This document shows, piece after piece, positions 56,697 through 64,000 of a stretch of DNA of 64,000 nucleotides (the stretch's first letter is position 1; every line of letters starts with the position of its first letter). The stretch comes from Thioalkalicoccus limnaeus. GTDB lineage: Bacteria > Pseudomonadota > Gammaproteobacteria > Chromatiales > Chromatiaceae. The translations under genes and the position numbers were made by a program. The notes below the pieces were generated by a model that worked only from the letters and a program-made list of their open reading frames with translations, was not told the origin of the DNA and searched no databases. The DNA is taken from assembly GCF_041197575.1 (NCBI RefSeq), contig NZ_JBDKXB010000005.1:124001-188000 (forward strand). The letters are read 5' to 3'.

Positions 56697-57638
56697 ATGA
56701 ACCTACAACAACTGCGTTATGTGCAGGAGGTTGCTCGCCGGGGCCTGAACGTCTCGGAGGCGGCGGCGGCCCTGCATACATCGCAACCGGGGATTTCCAA
56801 GCAGATCCGCCAGCTCGAGGCCGAGCTCGGCATCGAGATCTTCGAGCGCCACGGAAAGCGCCTGGTGGAGGTCACGGAGCCGGGGCGTCAGGTGCTCGCG
56901 ATCGCGTCGCGCTTGTTGGGAGAACTCGACAACCTGCGTCAGGTCGGGCGCGAGTTCAGCGACGAGAACAAAGGGCGCCTGGCCATCGCGACGACCCACA
57001 CGCAGGCGCGCTACGCGTTGCCGGAGGCGATTCGTGACTTCATCGCGGCCTACCCCGACGTGGAACTCTCGCTGCATCAGGGCAACCCGCGACAGATCTG
57101 CGAGATGGTGCTCGAGGGCGAGGCGGACCTCGCGATCGCGACCGAGGCCCTCGCCGACTATGCGGACCTGCTGGTCCTGCCCTGCTACAGTTGGAATCGC
57201 GTCGTCGTTGCCCCGCTCGGTCACCCGTTGCTCGCGACCCCGTTGCTGACGCTGGAGAATCTCGCGCTCTGGCCGATCGTGACCTATGACCTGGCCTTCG
57301 CCGGGCGCCGCCAGATGGATCGGGCCTTCGAGGCGCGTGGGATCGCACCGAAGGTGGTGTTGAGCGCCGCCGACGCCGATGTCATCAAGACCTATGTCCG
57401 CATGGGGCTGGGTCTCGGCATCGTTGCGCGAATGGCTTACGATCCCGAGCAGGACGCCGACCTCGGGATGCTCGACGCTGCCCATCTGTTCGCGGCCAAC
57501 GTCACCGGCATCGGGCTGCGCAGGAACGCCTGGCTGCGCGGCTTCGTCTACGCCTTCATCGAGCGCTTCGCGCCGCATCTGACGAGGGCGGTCATCGAAC
57601 GGACGATGGCCGGCGGCGGCAGCGCCTTCGACATCTGA
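56697..57638 (+). CDS. CysB-family LysR regulator (second copy)
   Basis: 313 residues. MNLQQLRYVQEVARRGLNVSEAAAALHTSQPGISKQIRQLE (quoted as NVSEAAAALHTSQPGISKQI) is the CysB HTH. The effector pocket block KGRLAIATTHTQARYALP is identical to that of the first copy, and DADVIKTYVRMGLGLGIVARMAYDPEQD follows. Divergent from cysIDN, 192 bases apart. Standard CysB activates cys genes with acetylserine; which copy is CysB and which is Cbl-like cannot be decided here. Confidence 0.92.
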   Translation: MNLQQLRYVQEVARRGLNVSEAAAALHTSQPGISKQIRQLEAELGIEIFERHGKRLVEVTEPGRQVLAIASRLLGELDNLRQVGREFSDENKGRLAIATTHTQARYALPEAIRDFIAAYPDVELSLHQGNPRQICEMVLEGEADLAIATEALADYADLLVLPCYSWNRVVVAPLGHPLLATPLLTLENLALWPIVTYDLAFAGRRQMDRAFEARGIAPKVVLSAADADVIKTYVRMGLGLGIVARMAYDPEQDADLGMLDAAHLFAANVTGIGLRRNAWLRGFVYAFIERFAPHLTRAVIERTMAGGGSAFDI

Positions 57639-57775
57639 CCGCGGGGTGTGGTCCCAGGGCCATGCGTGGCGTCCGGCATCCTGTCCGCCGAAGCACCGCG
57701 CGGCACCGCGAGGTCACGGTGCCTCTCGTTCCTGTCCAAGCGAGGGAGGCTTGCGGCGACGCCGCCCACTGCCCG

Positions 57776-57813
57776 CCATGCGTCGGAACGCATGGCCAGG
57801 CCGAGGCCTGGCC
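57776..57813 (+). terminator. Tandem hairpins downstream of second cysB-type gene
   Basis: CCATGCGT/ACGCATGG (57776-57795, loop CGGA) is directly followed by GGCCAGGCC/GGCCTGGCC (57794-57813, loop GA), then ATTCTGTTC. Strong stems about 140 bases after the stop codon; a Rho-independent-like terminator isolating cysB from hydG. The remaining 57814-58077 has no recognised gene and would hold the hyd promoter. Confidence 0.5.
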
Positions 57814-58077
57814 ATTCTGTTCAGGTCAAGGCATCGGCCCAGATGTTTCGCGCCCAGCCCAACGCATAATCGGCCTCGAACCGATTGCGTGCCGGCGACA
57901 GGCCGCCCGCCCCAGGGACGTGACAACGCTGGTCGGAAACTGGTGTATCTTTATCCCATTGGGGTGCAGGTCGTGTTGCTGGTGGCCGGCTGGGCGATAT
58001 GAGCGCCGAGTTGCGCCTCGCGGTCCCGCCGTGTGAGCGACGGGGCGACGATCCGATGTGCCTGTGGAGATGACAGC

Positions 58078-59556
58078 ATGAGCACTCCTGCGCGCGTGGG
58101 CCGCGGGCTTTCCTCCCTCCCCGTATCACGGACCGACACCGACGCCTCCTGGCTCGATGCCGAGGCGATTGCCGCCGTCCTCGCCGACGACCGTCGTGAG
58201 GAGGCCGGGCGGGTTCGTGAGATCCTGGCCAAGGCACGCGAACTCGGGGGGCTGACCATCGAGGATGTCGCCGCCCTGATCCAGATTCAGGATCCCGCGC
58301 TGCTCGATGAACTCTTTGTCTCTGCGCGCTGGGTCAAAGAGGCGATCTACGGCAAGCGCATCGTCCTCTTCGCCCCGTTGTACATCTCCAATCTCTGTGG
58401 CAACGCGTGCAGTTACTGCGCCTTCAGCAAAGACAACACCGCGCTCAAGCGTCGCGCCCTGTCGCTCGACGAGATCGAACGCGAGGCTGAAGTCCTGATC
58501 GCGCAGGGACACAAGCGGCTGCTGCTGGTCGCCGGCGAATCCTATCCGAATGGGCTGAGGTCCGTTCTGGATGCGCTGGAGGCTATCTATGCGCTCAAGA
58601 TTGGCTCCGGCGAGATCCGGCGTATCAATGTCAACCTGGCGCCCCTCTCGGTCGAGGAATTCCGCCAGCTCCATGCCATCGGCATCGGCACCTACCAGCT
58701 CTTCCAGGAGACCTACCAGCGCGACCTCTATGCCGCCGTTCATCTGGCGGGCAGGAAACGCGACATGGATTGGCGCCTGACCGCTCCCGACCGGGCCATG
58801 CAGGCGGGCATCGACGACATCGGACTCGGCGTGCTGCTCGGCCTGGGCGACTGGCGCTTCGACGTGCTGGCGCTCATGGCCCATGCGGCGCATCTCGAAG
58901 CCACCTTCGGCGCCGGTTGTCACACCATCAGCGTGCCGCGTATCGAGCCTGCTCACGGCTCGCTGCTCTCGCAATCGCCGCTGCATCCGGTGTCGGACGC
59001 GGACTTCAAGAAGCTGGTCGCTATCCTGCGCCTCGCCGTCCCCTACACCGGCCTCATCATGTCGACCCGGGAGACGGCGCAGATGCGGCGCGCGACCTAT
59101 GCCCTCGGCGTGTCGCAGATCTCGGCGGGCAGCCGCACCAACCCAGGCGGCTATGCCGCCCATGCCGAGACCGTCGCCTTGCCGGACGAGGGCGCGTTGG
59201 AAGACTTCGACGCCAGCCAGTTCTCGCTCGGCGATCACCGGCCGCTCGACGAGGTGGTGCGCGAGCTGGCCGAGCTGGGCTATACCCCGTCCTTCTGCAC
59301 GGCCTGCTATCGCAACGGACGCACCGGCGAGGACTTCATGCACTGGGCCAAGAGCGCTGACATCAAGGCCAAATGCGGACCTAATTCGGTTGGCACCTTC
59401 ATGGAGTATCTGCTCGATTACGCCCAGCCGGAGACGGTTCTGGCCGGTGAGGCGGCTATCGCGCGCGATCTGGCCGAGATGGCCGATGCCGACCGCCGCG
59501 TCGCGAATCTGATCTTGGACCGGGTTCGCCACGGAAAGCGCGACGTCTTCTGTTGA
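58078..59556 (+). CDS. hydG: [FeFe]-hydrogenase maturase HydG (tyrosine lyase)
   Basis: 492 residues. Radical SAM enzyme that cleaves tyrosine to make the CO and CN ligands of the H-cluster 2Fe unit. N-terminal radical SAM cluster CGNACSYC (C107, C111, C114) in a TIM barrel. The auxiliary C-terminal cluster is CTACYRNGRTGEDFM with a distant cysteine in KAKCGPNS (C407, C410, C433). NPGGYAAHAETVALPD-like and SAGSRTNPGG blocks are HydG-typical. GGAG eight bases before the ATG at 58078. First gene of hydG-aspA-hydF-hydE. Confidence 0.96.
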   Translation: MSTPARVGRGLSSLPVSRTDTDASWLDAEAIAAVLADDRREEAGRVREILAKARELGGLTIEDVAALIQIQDPALLDELFVSARWVKEAIYGKRIVLFAPLYISNLCGNACSYCAFSKDNTALKRRALSLDEIEREAEVLIAQGHKRLLLVAGESYPNGLRSVLDALEAIYALKIGSGEIRRINVNLAPLSVEEFRQLHAIGIGTYQLFQETYQRDLYAAVHLAGRKRDMDWRLTAPDRAMQAGIDDIGLGVLLGLGDWRFDVLALMAHAAHLEATFGAGCHTISVPRIEPAHGSLLSQSPLHPVSDADFKKLVAILRLAVPYTGLIMSTRETAQMRRATYALGVSQISAGSRTNPGGYAAHAETVALPDEGALEDFDASQFSLGDHRPLDEVVRELAELGYTPSFCTACYRNGRTGEDFMHWAKSADIKAKCGPNSVGTFMEYLLDYAQPETVLAGEAAIARDLAEMADADRRVANLILDRVRHGKRDVFC

Positions 59557-59557
59557 G

Positions 59558-60982
59558 ATGGGCGCCGGAGATTCGCGCGGATCGATCGCACCCGGCATGC
59601 GGATCGAGCGAGATCTGCTCGGTGAGCTGGCCGTGCCGGCCGACGCCTATTACGGCATCCACACGGCCCGTGCGCTCGTCAACTTCCGGCTGTTGGGGCG
59701 GCCATGCCGTCCCGAGCTGATCCGGGGCGTGGCGCAGGTCAAGCTGGCCTGCGCCCGCACCAATGCCGAACTCGGGTTCTTGCCGACGGAAGAGGCTGAG
59801 GCCATGCTCACCGCCTGCCGCGAGATCGTCGCCGGTAAGCTGCATGAGTGGATCCAGGTCGATGCCCTCCAGGGCGGAGCCGGCACCTCGCTCAACATGA
59901 ATCTCAATGAGGTGATCGCCAACCGGGCGGAGGAACGGCTCGGCGGACCGCTTGGGCGTTACGAGCGCGTTCACCCCATCGATCAGGTCAATCTGCACCA
60001 GTCGACCAACGACGTCTTCCCGACCGCGCTCAAGGTCGCGGCGCTTCAGGCACTGGACCGGCTGGAACAGGCCATCGCCCGCTTGCAGTCGGCCTTCCAG
60101 GCTCAAGAGCAGGCCCACGAAGGCCTCGTCAAGATGGGCCGGACCCAGTTGCAGGACGCTTGCCCCATGACCGTCGGCGCGGCTTTCGGCGCCTGGTCCG
60201 AGGCCTTCGCCCGCGACCGCTGGCGCGTCTTCAAGTGCAAGGAGCGGCTGCGTGTGGTCAACCTGGGCGGGACCGCGATCGGCACCGGACTGACCGCGCC
60301 GCGCGACTACATCTTCCGCGTCACCGACCGGCTGCGCGAGGAGACCCGACTCAACCTCGCCCGCGCCGAGAACCTGCTCGACGCGACCCAGAACGCCGAT
60401 GCCTATGTCGAGGTCTCAGGCATCCTCAAGGCCCACGCGGTCAACCTCTACAAGATCTCGTCCGACCTGCGCCTGCTGGCATCCGGCCCACGGACGGGAC
60501 TGTCCGAGCTGCGCCTGCCGGCGGTCCAGGCCGGCTCCAGCGTCATGCCGGGCAAGGTCAATCCGGTCATCTGCGAAGCTGCGACCCAGGCAGCGATGAC
60601 CGCGGTGGGCAACGACGCGATGATCACCCAGGCTTGTCAGTCGGGTCAGCTGGAGCTCAATGCCTTTCTGCCCCTGGTCGCCAATGCGTTGCTGGAGATG
60701 CTGGCGGTCTTGGAGCACGCCGATTCAAGCCTGGCGGAACGCTGCGTCGCGGGTATCGAAGTGAATGCCGATCACTGCCGCGAGCAGGTCGAACGCTCCT
60801 GGGCGGTCGTCACGGCACTGGTGCCGGCGCTTGGCTACGAGACGGCGTCCGGGATCGCAAAGAGGGCGGCCGAAACCGGCCAGAGCGTGCGTACCCTGGC
60901 CTTGGAGCAAGGAGTGCTCGATGCATCGACACTGGATCGGCTTCTGTCCCCGGCCGCCATGACGGCGCTCGGATTCAGGTAG
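59558..60982 (+). CDS. aspA: Aspartate ammonia-lyase (hyd-operon type)
   Basis: 474 residues. Fumarase/aspartase superfamily: converts aspartate to fumarate and ammonia. Family blocks are GGAGTSLNMNLNEVIANRA, HQSTNDVFPTALKVA, QLQDACPMTVG and the signature GSSVMPGKVNP with the catalytic serine loop. The gene begins one base after hydG, so it belongs to the maturation operon; a start at 59597 is also possible. In this place it probably supplies ammonia for the bridging amine of the H-cluster, but that is inference; an argininosuccinate-lyase-like or other specificity is less likely. Confidence 0.9.
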   Translation: MGAGDSRGSIAPGMRIERDLLGELAVPADAYYGIHTARALVNFRLLGRPCRPELIRGVAQVKLACARTNAELGFLPTEEAEAMLTACREIVAGKLHEWIQVDALQGGAGTSLNMNLNEVIANRAEERLGGPLGRYERVHPIDQVNLHQSTNDVFPTALKVAALQALDRLEQAIARLQSAFQAQEQAHEGLVKMGRTQLQDACPMTVGAAFGAWSEAFARDRWRVFKCKERLRVVNLGGTAIGTGLTAPRDYIFRVTDRLREETRLNLARAENLLDATQNADAYVEVSGILKAHAVNLYKISSDLRLLASGPRTGLSELRLPAVQAGSSVMPGKVNPVICEAATQAAMTAVGNDAMITQACQSGQLELNAFLPLVANALLEMLAVLEHADSSLAERCVAGIEVNADHCREQVERSWAVVTALVPALGYETASGIAKRAAETGQSVRTLALEQGVLDASTLDRLLSPAAMTALGFR

Positions 60983-61079
60983 TTCGGATGGATCCGTCCG
61001 GAATTGCCCAACCGGGGATCGACGATCGGCATTGCGCAACCGCTCTCGCCCCTATCACCCCGTTCCGCGAGCCTCCTCC

Positions 61080-62324
61080 ATGCTGGACACGCCCAAGAGT
61101 TTGCGTCTGCACATCGGTCTCTTCGGTCGCCGCAATGTCGGCAAATCAAGTCTGATCAATGCCCTATTGGGGTTTCCGCTGTCGATCGTCTCCGCGGTGG
61201 CGGGCACCACGACCGACCCGGTCGAGAAGGCGTGCGAGCTGCCGCCGCTCGGCCCGGTGGTCTTCGTCGATACCGCCGGGATCGACGACGAAGGCGAGCT
61301 GGGCGGTCTGCGTAGGGCCAAGACCGCCGGGGTGCTGGAACGGGTCGACATCGCGCTACTGGTTTGCGATGAGCGCGGCTTCGGTGACGATGAACGGGCA
61401 CTGATTGGCCAGCTTCAGGAGCGCCAGACGCCAATCCTCTGCGTGCTCAACAAGAGCGACCTCGGCGAGGTTTCGGATGCCGGGATCGCCGCGTTGCTGG
61501 GCGAATGCGGCGAGGTGGTGCGGGTCTCGGCGCTCGCAAACCAGAACATCGACGCGGTGAAGGAATCCATCATCCGCCTGGTGCCTGAGGACCACCTGCA
61601 GGAGCCGCCGCTGGTCGCCGACCTCATCCAGCCCGGCAGCACGGTCGTGCTGGTGGTTCCGATCGACCTTGGCGCGCCCAAGGGACGGTTGATCCTGCCC
61701 CAGGTCCAGGTGATCCGCGAGGCGCTGGATGCCGACGCCATCTGCACCCTGGTCAAGGAACGCGAGCTGTCGGCCATGTTCGAGGATCGGCGCACGCCGC
61801 CCGCGCTGGTGATCTGCGATTCGCAGGTGGTGATGAAGGCGGCAGCCGACACCCCGCCCGAGGTGCCGCTTACCACCTTCTCGATCCTGATGGCGCGCTT
61901 CAAGGCCGATCTGGTCAAGCTCTGCGCTGGCGCGGCCATGATCCATCGGCTCGAGCCGGGCGATCGGGTGCTGATCGCCGAGGCCTGCACCCACGACCTC
62001 ATCTGCGACGACATCGGGCGGGTCAAGATCCCGCGCTGGCTGCGCCAGTTCGTCGGCGGCGAACTCCAGATCGATTTCAGCAGCGGTAAGCATTTTCCGG
62101 AGGAGATCGGTCACTATGACCTCATCATCCAGTGCGGCGCCTGCATGGTGACGCGCAAACACATGCTCTCCTGGCTTTATCGTGCCGAGCGCGAGGGTGT
62201 GCCCATGACCAACTATGGTGTGGCCATCTCGCTGTTGCAGGGCGTGCTGCCGCGCTCGCTGCACTGTTTCCCGGCGGCCATGCAGGCTTATCAGGACGCC
62301 TGCGCGGCGGAGGTGCCGGGATGA
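61080..62324 (+). CDS. hydF: [FeFe]-hydrogenase maturase HydF (GTPase and scaffold)
   Basis: 414 residues. GTPase domain: GRRNVGKSS (17-25), AGTTTDPVEK, DTAGIDD (65-71) and NKSD. A dimerisation domain follows, then the cluster-binding domain with ACTHD (C303, H305) and QCGACM (C352, C355). The canonical pattern CxHx46HCxxC is kept except that the second histidine is glutamine (Q351). HydF assembles and hands over the 2Fe subcluster precursor to HydA. The ATG at 61080 follows a 97-base gap after aspA; the stop overlaps hydE as ATGA. Confidence 0.95.
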   Translation: MLDTPKSLRLHIGLFGRRNVGKSSLINALLGFPLSIVSAVAGTTTDPVEKACELPPLGPVVFVDTAGIDDEGELGGLRRAKTAGVLERVDIALLVCDERGFGDDERALIGQLQERQTPILCVLNKSDLGEVSDAGIAALLGECGEVVRVSALANQNIDAVKESIIRLVPEDHLQEPPLVADLIQPGSTVVLVVPIDLGAPKGRLILPQVQVIREALDADAICTLVKERELSAMFEDRRTPPALVICDSQVVMKAAADTPPEVPLTTFSILMARFKADLVKLCAGAAMIHRLEPGDRVLIAEACTHDLICDDIGRVKIPRWLRQFVGGELQIDFSSGKHFPEEIGHYDLIIQCGACMVTRKHMLSWLYRAEREGVPMTNYGVAISLLQGVLPRSLHCFPAAMQAYQDACAAEVPG

Positions 62325-63568
62325 CCAGGCTCGACGAGCTGCTGCAACAGGAGGCGTTCACCGACGCCGACATCGTGCGGCTGCTGGGACTGACGGAACC
62401 CGATGACTGCGAGCGGCTGCGTCGCACCGCCTATGATCTGACGACCCGGTTCATCGGCGACAAGGTCCATTACCGCGGCATCGTCGAATTCTCCAACCGC
62501 TGCACGCTGAACTGCCGCTACTGCGGCATCCGTCGCGACAACCGGGATCTGGAGCGTTACGACCTGAACCGGGAACAGATTATCGAAAGCGCCATCTGGG
62601 CGGCGGAGAACCACTATGGGTCGGTTTGTCTCCAGGCCGGCGAGCGGCGCGACGAGTCTTTTGTCGCGTTCGTCGAGGACTGCATCCGCGAGATCCGCGC
62701 CGGCACGGTCTCGGAGCATCTGCCCGAGGGCGCCAGCATTACGCTCTCGCTCGGCGCGCAGTCATCCGAGACCTACCAGCGCTGGCGCGAGGCCGGTGGC
62801 GAAGCGGAGTGCATGCGCTATCTGTTGCGCATGGAGACCTCGAATCCGGCACTCTTCTCGCGGCTCCACCCGCACGACTTCGCCCACGAAAAAGCCTACG
62901 CCTCACGCATCCGGGCGCTGGAGAACCTGCGCGCCGCCGGGTTCCAGGTCGGCACCGGCGGCATGATCGGTCTACCGGGTCAGACACTCTCCGATCTGTG
63001 CGCCGACATCCGTTTCTACCAGCGCCTGGACGTCGACATGCTCGGCATGGGGCCTTACATCCTTTCGCGCGGCGGCGACATGCGCGATGAGGGAATGCTG
63101 GATCCTGGCCCATTGCTGCAACTCGCGCTCAACATGCTGGCGGTCTGCCGCCTGGTGCTGCGGGATGTCAACATCGCCGCGGCGACTGCGCTGCAAGTCC
63201 TGGCCGAGGATGGACGCGAGCAGGGCATTGCTCATGGCGCCAACATCCTCATGCCCAATATCACGCCGCGCGCGGTGCGCCGGCGCTATCAGCTCTACGA
63301 CGACAAGCCCTGCATCGACGAGGAGCCGACCGACTGCCGAGCCTGCCTGGCAGGACGCATCCAACGCATGGGGCGGCGGGTGGGCTGGAACGAGTGGGGC
63401 TGCTCGCGGCATTTCCACCGCCGCATGCGGCGGCCGGGCGGGACGGTTCCGGTTCCAAGGCGGGAAGCGCCTTCGGCGCTCGCGGGGATCCCGATTCAGC
63501 TCGGTTCGGTGCGCGCCACATCCGTCTCCGACCTGGGTGCTCCGCAATATCGACGGTTGCAAAAGTAA
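62321..63568 (+). CDS. hydE: [FeFe]-hydrogenase maturase HydE
   Basis: 415 residues. Radical SAM enzyme acting on the HydG product complex. CTLNCRYCGIRRDN with C61, C65 and C68; GTGGMIGLPGQT and GPYILSRGGDM are typical. The dispensable second-cluster cysteines are present in KPCIDEEPTDCRACLAGRI. The normal protein would end soon after GWNEWGCSRHFHRR. Here about 45 further residues (from RRPGGTVPVP) carry no family pattern, and the stop codon lies inside the repeat element at 63547, so the 3' end seems altered. Core domain intact. Confidence 0.94.
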   Translation: MTRLDELLQQEAFTDADIVRLLGLTEPDDCERLRRTAYDLTTRFIGDKVHYRGIVEFSNRCTLNCRYCGIRRDNRDLERYDLNREQIIESAIWAAENHYGSVCLQAGERRDESFVAFVEDCIREIRAGTVSEHLPEGASITLSLGAQSSETYQRWREAGGEAECMRYLLRMETSNPALFSRLHPHDFAHEKAYASRIRALENLRAAGFQVGTGGMIGLPGQTLSDLCADIRFYQRLDVDMLGMGPYILSRGGDMRDEGMLDPGPLLQLALNMLAVCRLVLRDVNIAAATALQVLAEDGREQGIAHGANILMPNITPRAVRRRYQLYDDKPCIDEEPTDCRACLAGRIQRMGRRVGWNEWGCSRHFHRRMRRPGGTVPVPRREAPSALAGIPIQLGSVRATSVSDLGAPQYRRLQK

Positions 63569-63616
63569 TCGCAGGCGGCTCGCTGCGACACGCTGCAAGG
63601 ACGTCCGTGTCAGCTC
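63547..63616. repeat. 70-bp dispersed repeat, copy B
   Basis: Matches 39420-39489 at 66 of 70 positions, in the same orientation. It begins with ATATCGA in both places. Contains the left terminal repeat of the 120-bp element below and the hydE stop codon (63566-63568). Confidence 0.75.
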
Positions 63617-63675
63617 GACGGCGGGATCCCCCCCGCCGACGGTCGCCGCGAGCCGCCTCCGATGACTTTCGGGAC
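63556..63675. mobile_element. 120-bp MITE-like element with 34-bp terminal inverted repeats
   Basis: Left arm 63556-63589 starts GTTGCAAAAGTAATCGCAGG; right arm 63642-63675 is its inverted counterpart (28 of 34 positions paired, both ending in the core AGGCGGCTCG). The interior contains a separate perfect hairpin, CGGCGGG-ATCCC-CCCGCCG (about 63619-63637). No coding capacity. The unit has the features of a miniature inverted-repeat element; flanking target duplications were not resolved by eye. Confidence 0.65.
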
Positions 63676-64000
63676 GATTGATAGCCCGAGCATGGCGGCC
63701 GATCATGGGCGCGGTTTTGGTGGTGATTCGAACGCGCAACACTCACCCTTTTCACCCAATCGATCGCACAAGCCGCTTGTATGACGCAATTATTTCGGCA
63801 TACCATCCAATCTTGGGGTATTTAATATTTGCATTGATATACCCAATGACGCTTCCCCGTTCGCCGCAATGTCGCAACCCCGTCGGTTACCGGGTTCCTT
63901 ACTGGCCATTTTCGCTTCTGCGTCGTTCCGGCTTCACACCTTGGGGAGCAAGGCGCGAGGGCTGGCCACTCTGTATCGGCCTCCTTGCTTGTGTTCAACA
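63676..64000. other. Right-end intergenic region with an A/T-rich dyad
   Basis: 325 bases to the window edge with no recognised gene. An A/T-rich island at 63780-63850 contains GGGTAT (63816-63821) and ATACCC (63839-63844) as arms of a 29-bp dyad, GGGTAT...ATACCC, surrounded by TATTTAATATTTGCA. It could be a promoter/operator for the next gene to the right, or part of the same repeat region. Confidence 0.4.

Noticed and set aside
57960..57985. A possible sigma-54 promoter before hydG (TTGC preceded by a G-run)
   Set aside because: The required GG at -24 is GC at the correct spacing to TTGC; only half of the consensus is present.

Overview
The window is a G+C-rich bacterial chromosome segment. 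Its housekeeping genes are typical of Gammaproteobacteria: the EF-P lysylation system epmA/epmB, long single-chain PurL, PepN, Hsp15, CysB-type LysR regulators and ParE. The mix of sulfur genes (persulfide dioxygenase, a DsrE-like protein, assimilatory cys genes) with [FeFe]-hydrogenase maturases fits a purple-sulfur-type organism (Chromatiales/Chromatiaceae), but that placement is inference. No rRNA, tRNA or CRISPR array was seen.

Layout. 1-2.5 kb holds the whole EF-P modification set (epmB divergent from efp-epmA). 2.6-5.3 kb carries psd, a cysteine-free SCO-like protein and a class V aminotransferase. 5.6-9.9 kb has a DUF2934 protein and a Fur-type ferric iron ABC transporter operon (fbpABC). 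10.3-14.6 kb is sufBCD plus a SufT/DUF59 gene, without sufS or sufE. 14.7-19.4 kb has DUF971, ferrochelatase, a hemerythrin-like protein, and a potassium channel paired with a DUF6394 membrane protein. 19.7-23.9 kb is an RND pump and its adaptor. 24.0-26.2 kb is xseB-ispA with folE2 downstream. 26.2-31.7 kb holds parE and a GT2/GT39/PAP2 lipid-linked sugar operon. 31.7-37.97 kb has persulfide dioxygenase, a 59-residue PLDc_N protein, a lipid-kinase-like protein, pepN, and grxC-hslR with a cysteine-rich unknown.

37.98-39.5 kb is a decayed defence/mobile patch: an intact RelE/ParD-like toxin-antitoxin pair, a deleted DEAD/DEAH helicase, a decapitated PemK/MazF toxin and a small repeat. purL follows. 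43.6-46.95 kb is sparse, with a CigR-like secreted protein, an inverted repeat, a DsrE-like protein and a dead IS4-family transposase. 46.95-57.6 kb is a sulfate assimilation region made of two modules, sbp-cysTWA and cysIDN, each divergent from its own CysB-family regulator. Between them lies a 150-bp element of five consecutive hairpins with terminal inverted repeats.

58.1-63.6 kb encodes the [FeFe]-hydrogenase H-cluster maturation operon hydG-aspA-hydF-hydE, with an aspartate ammonia-lyase embedded in it. No hydrogenase structural gene lies inside the window. The 3' end of hydE runs into a 120-bp element with 34-bp terminal inverted repeats. A 70-bp part of that repeat also occurs at the pemK remnant 24 kb away. 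The most noteworthy items are the hyd operon composition, the two families of small non-coding repeat elements and what they did to adjacent genes, and the duplicated CysB/cys-module arrangement.
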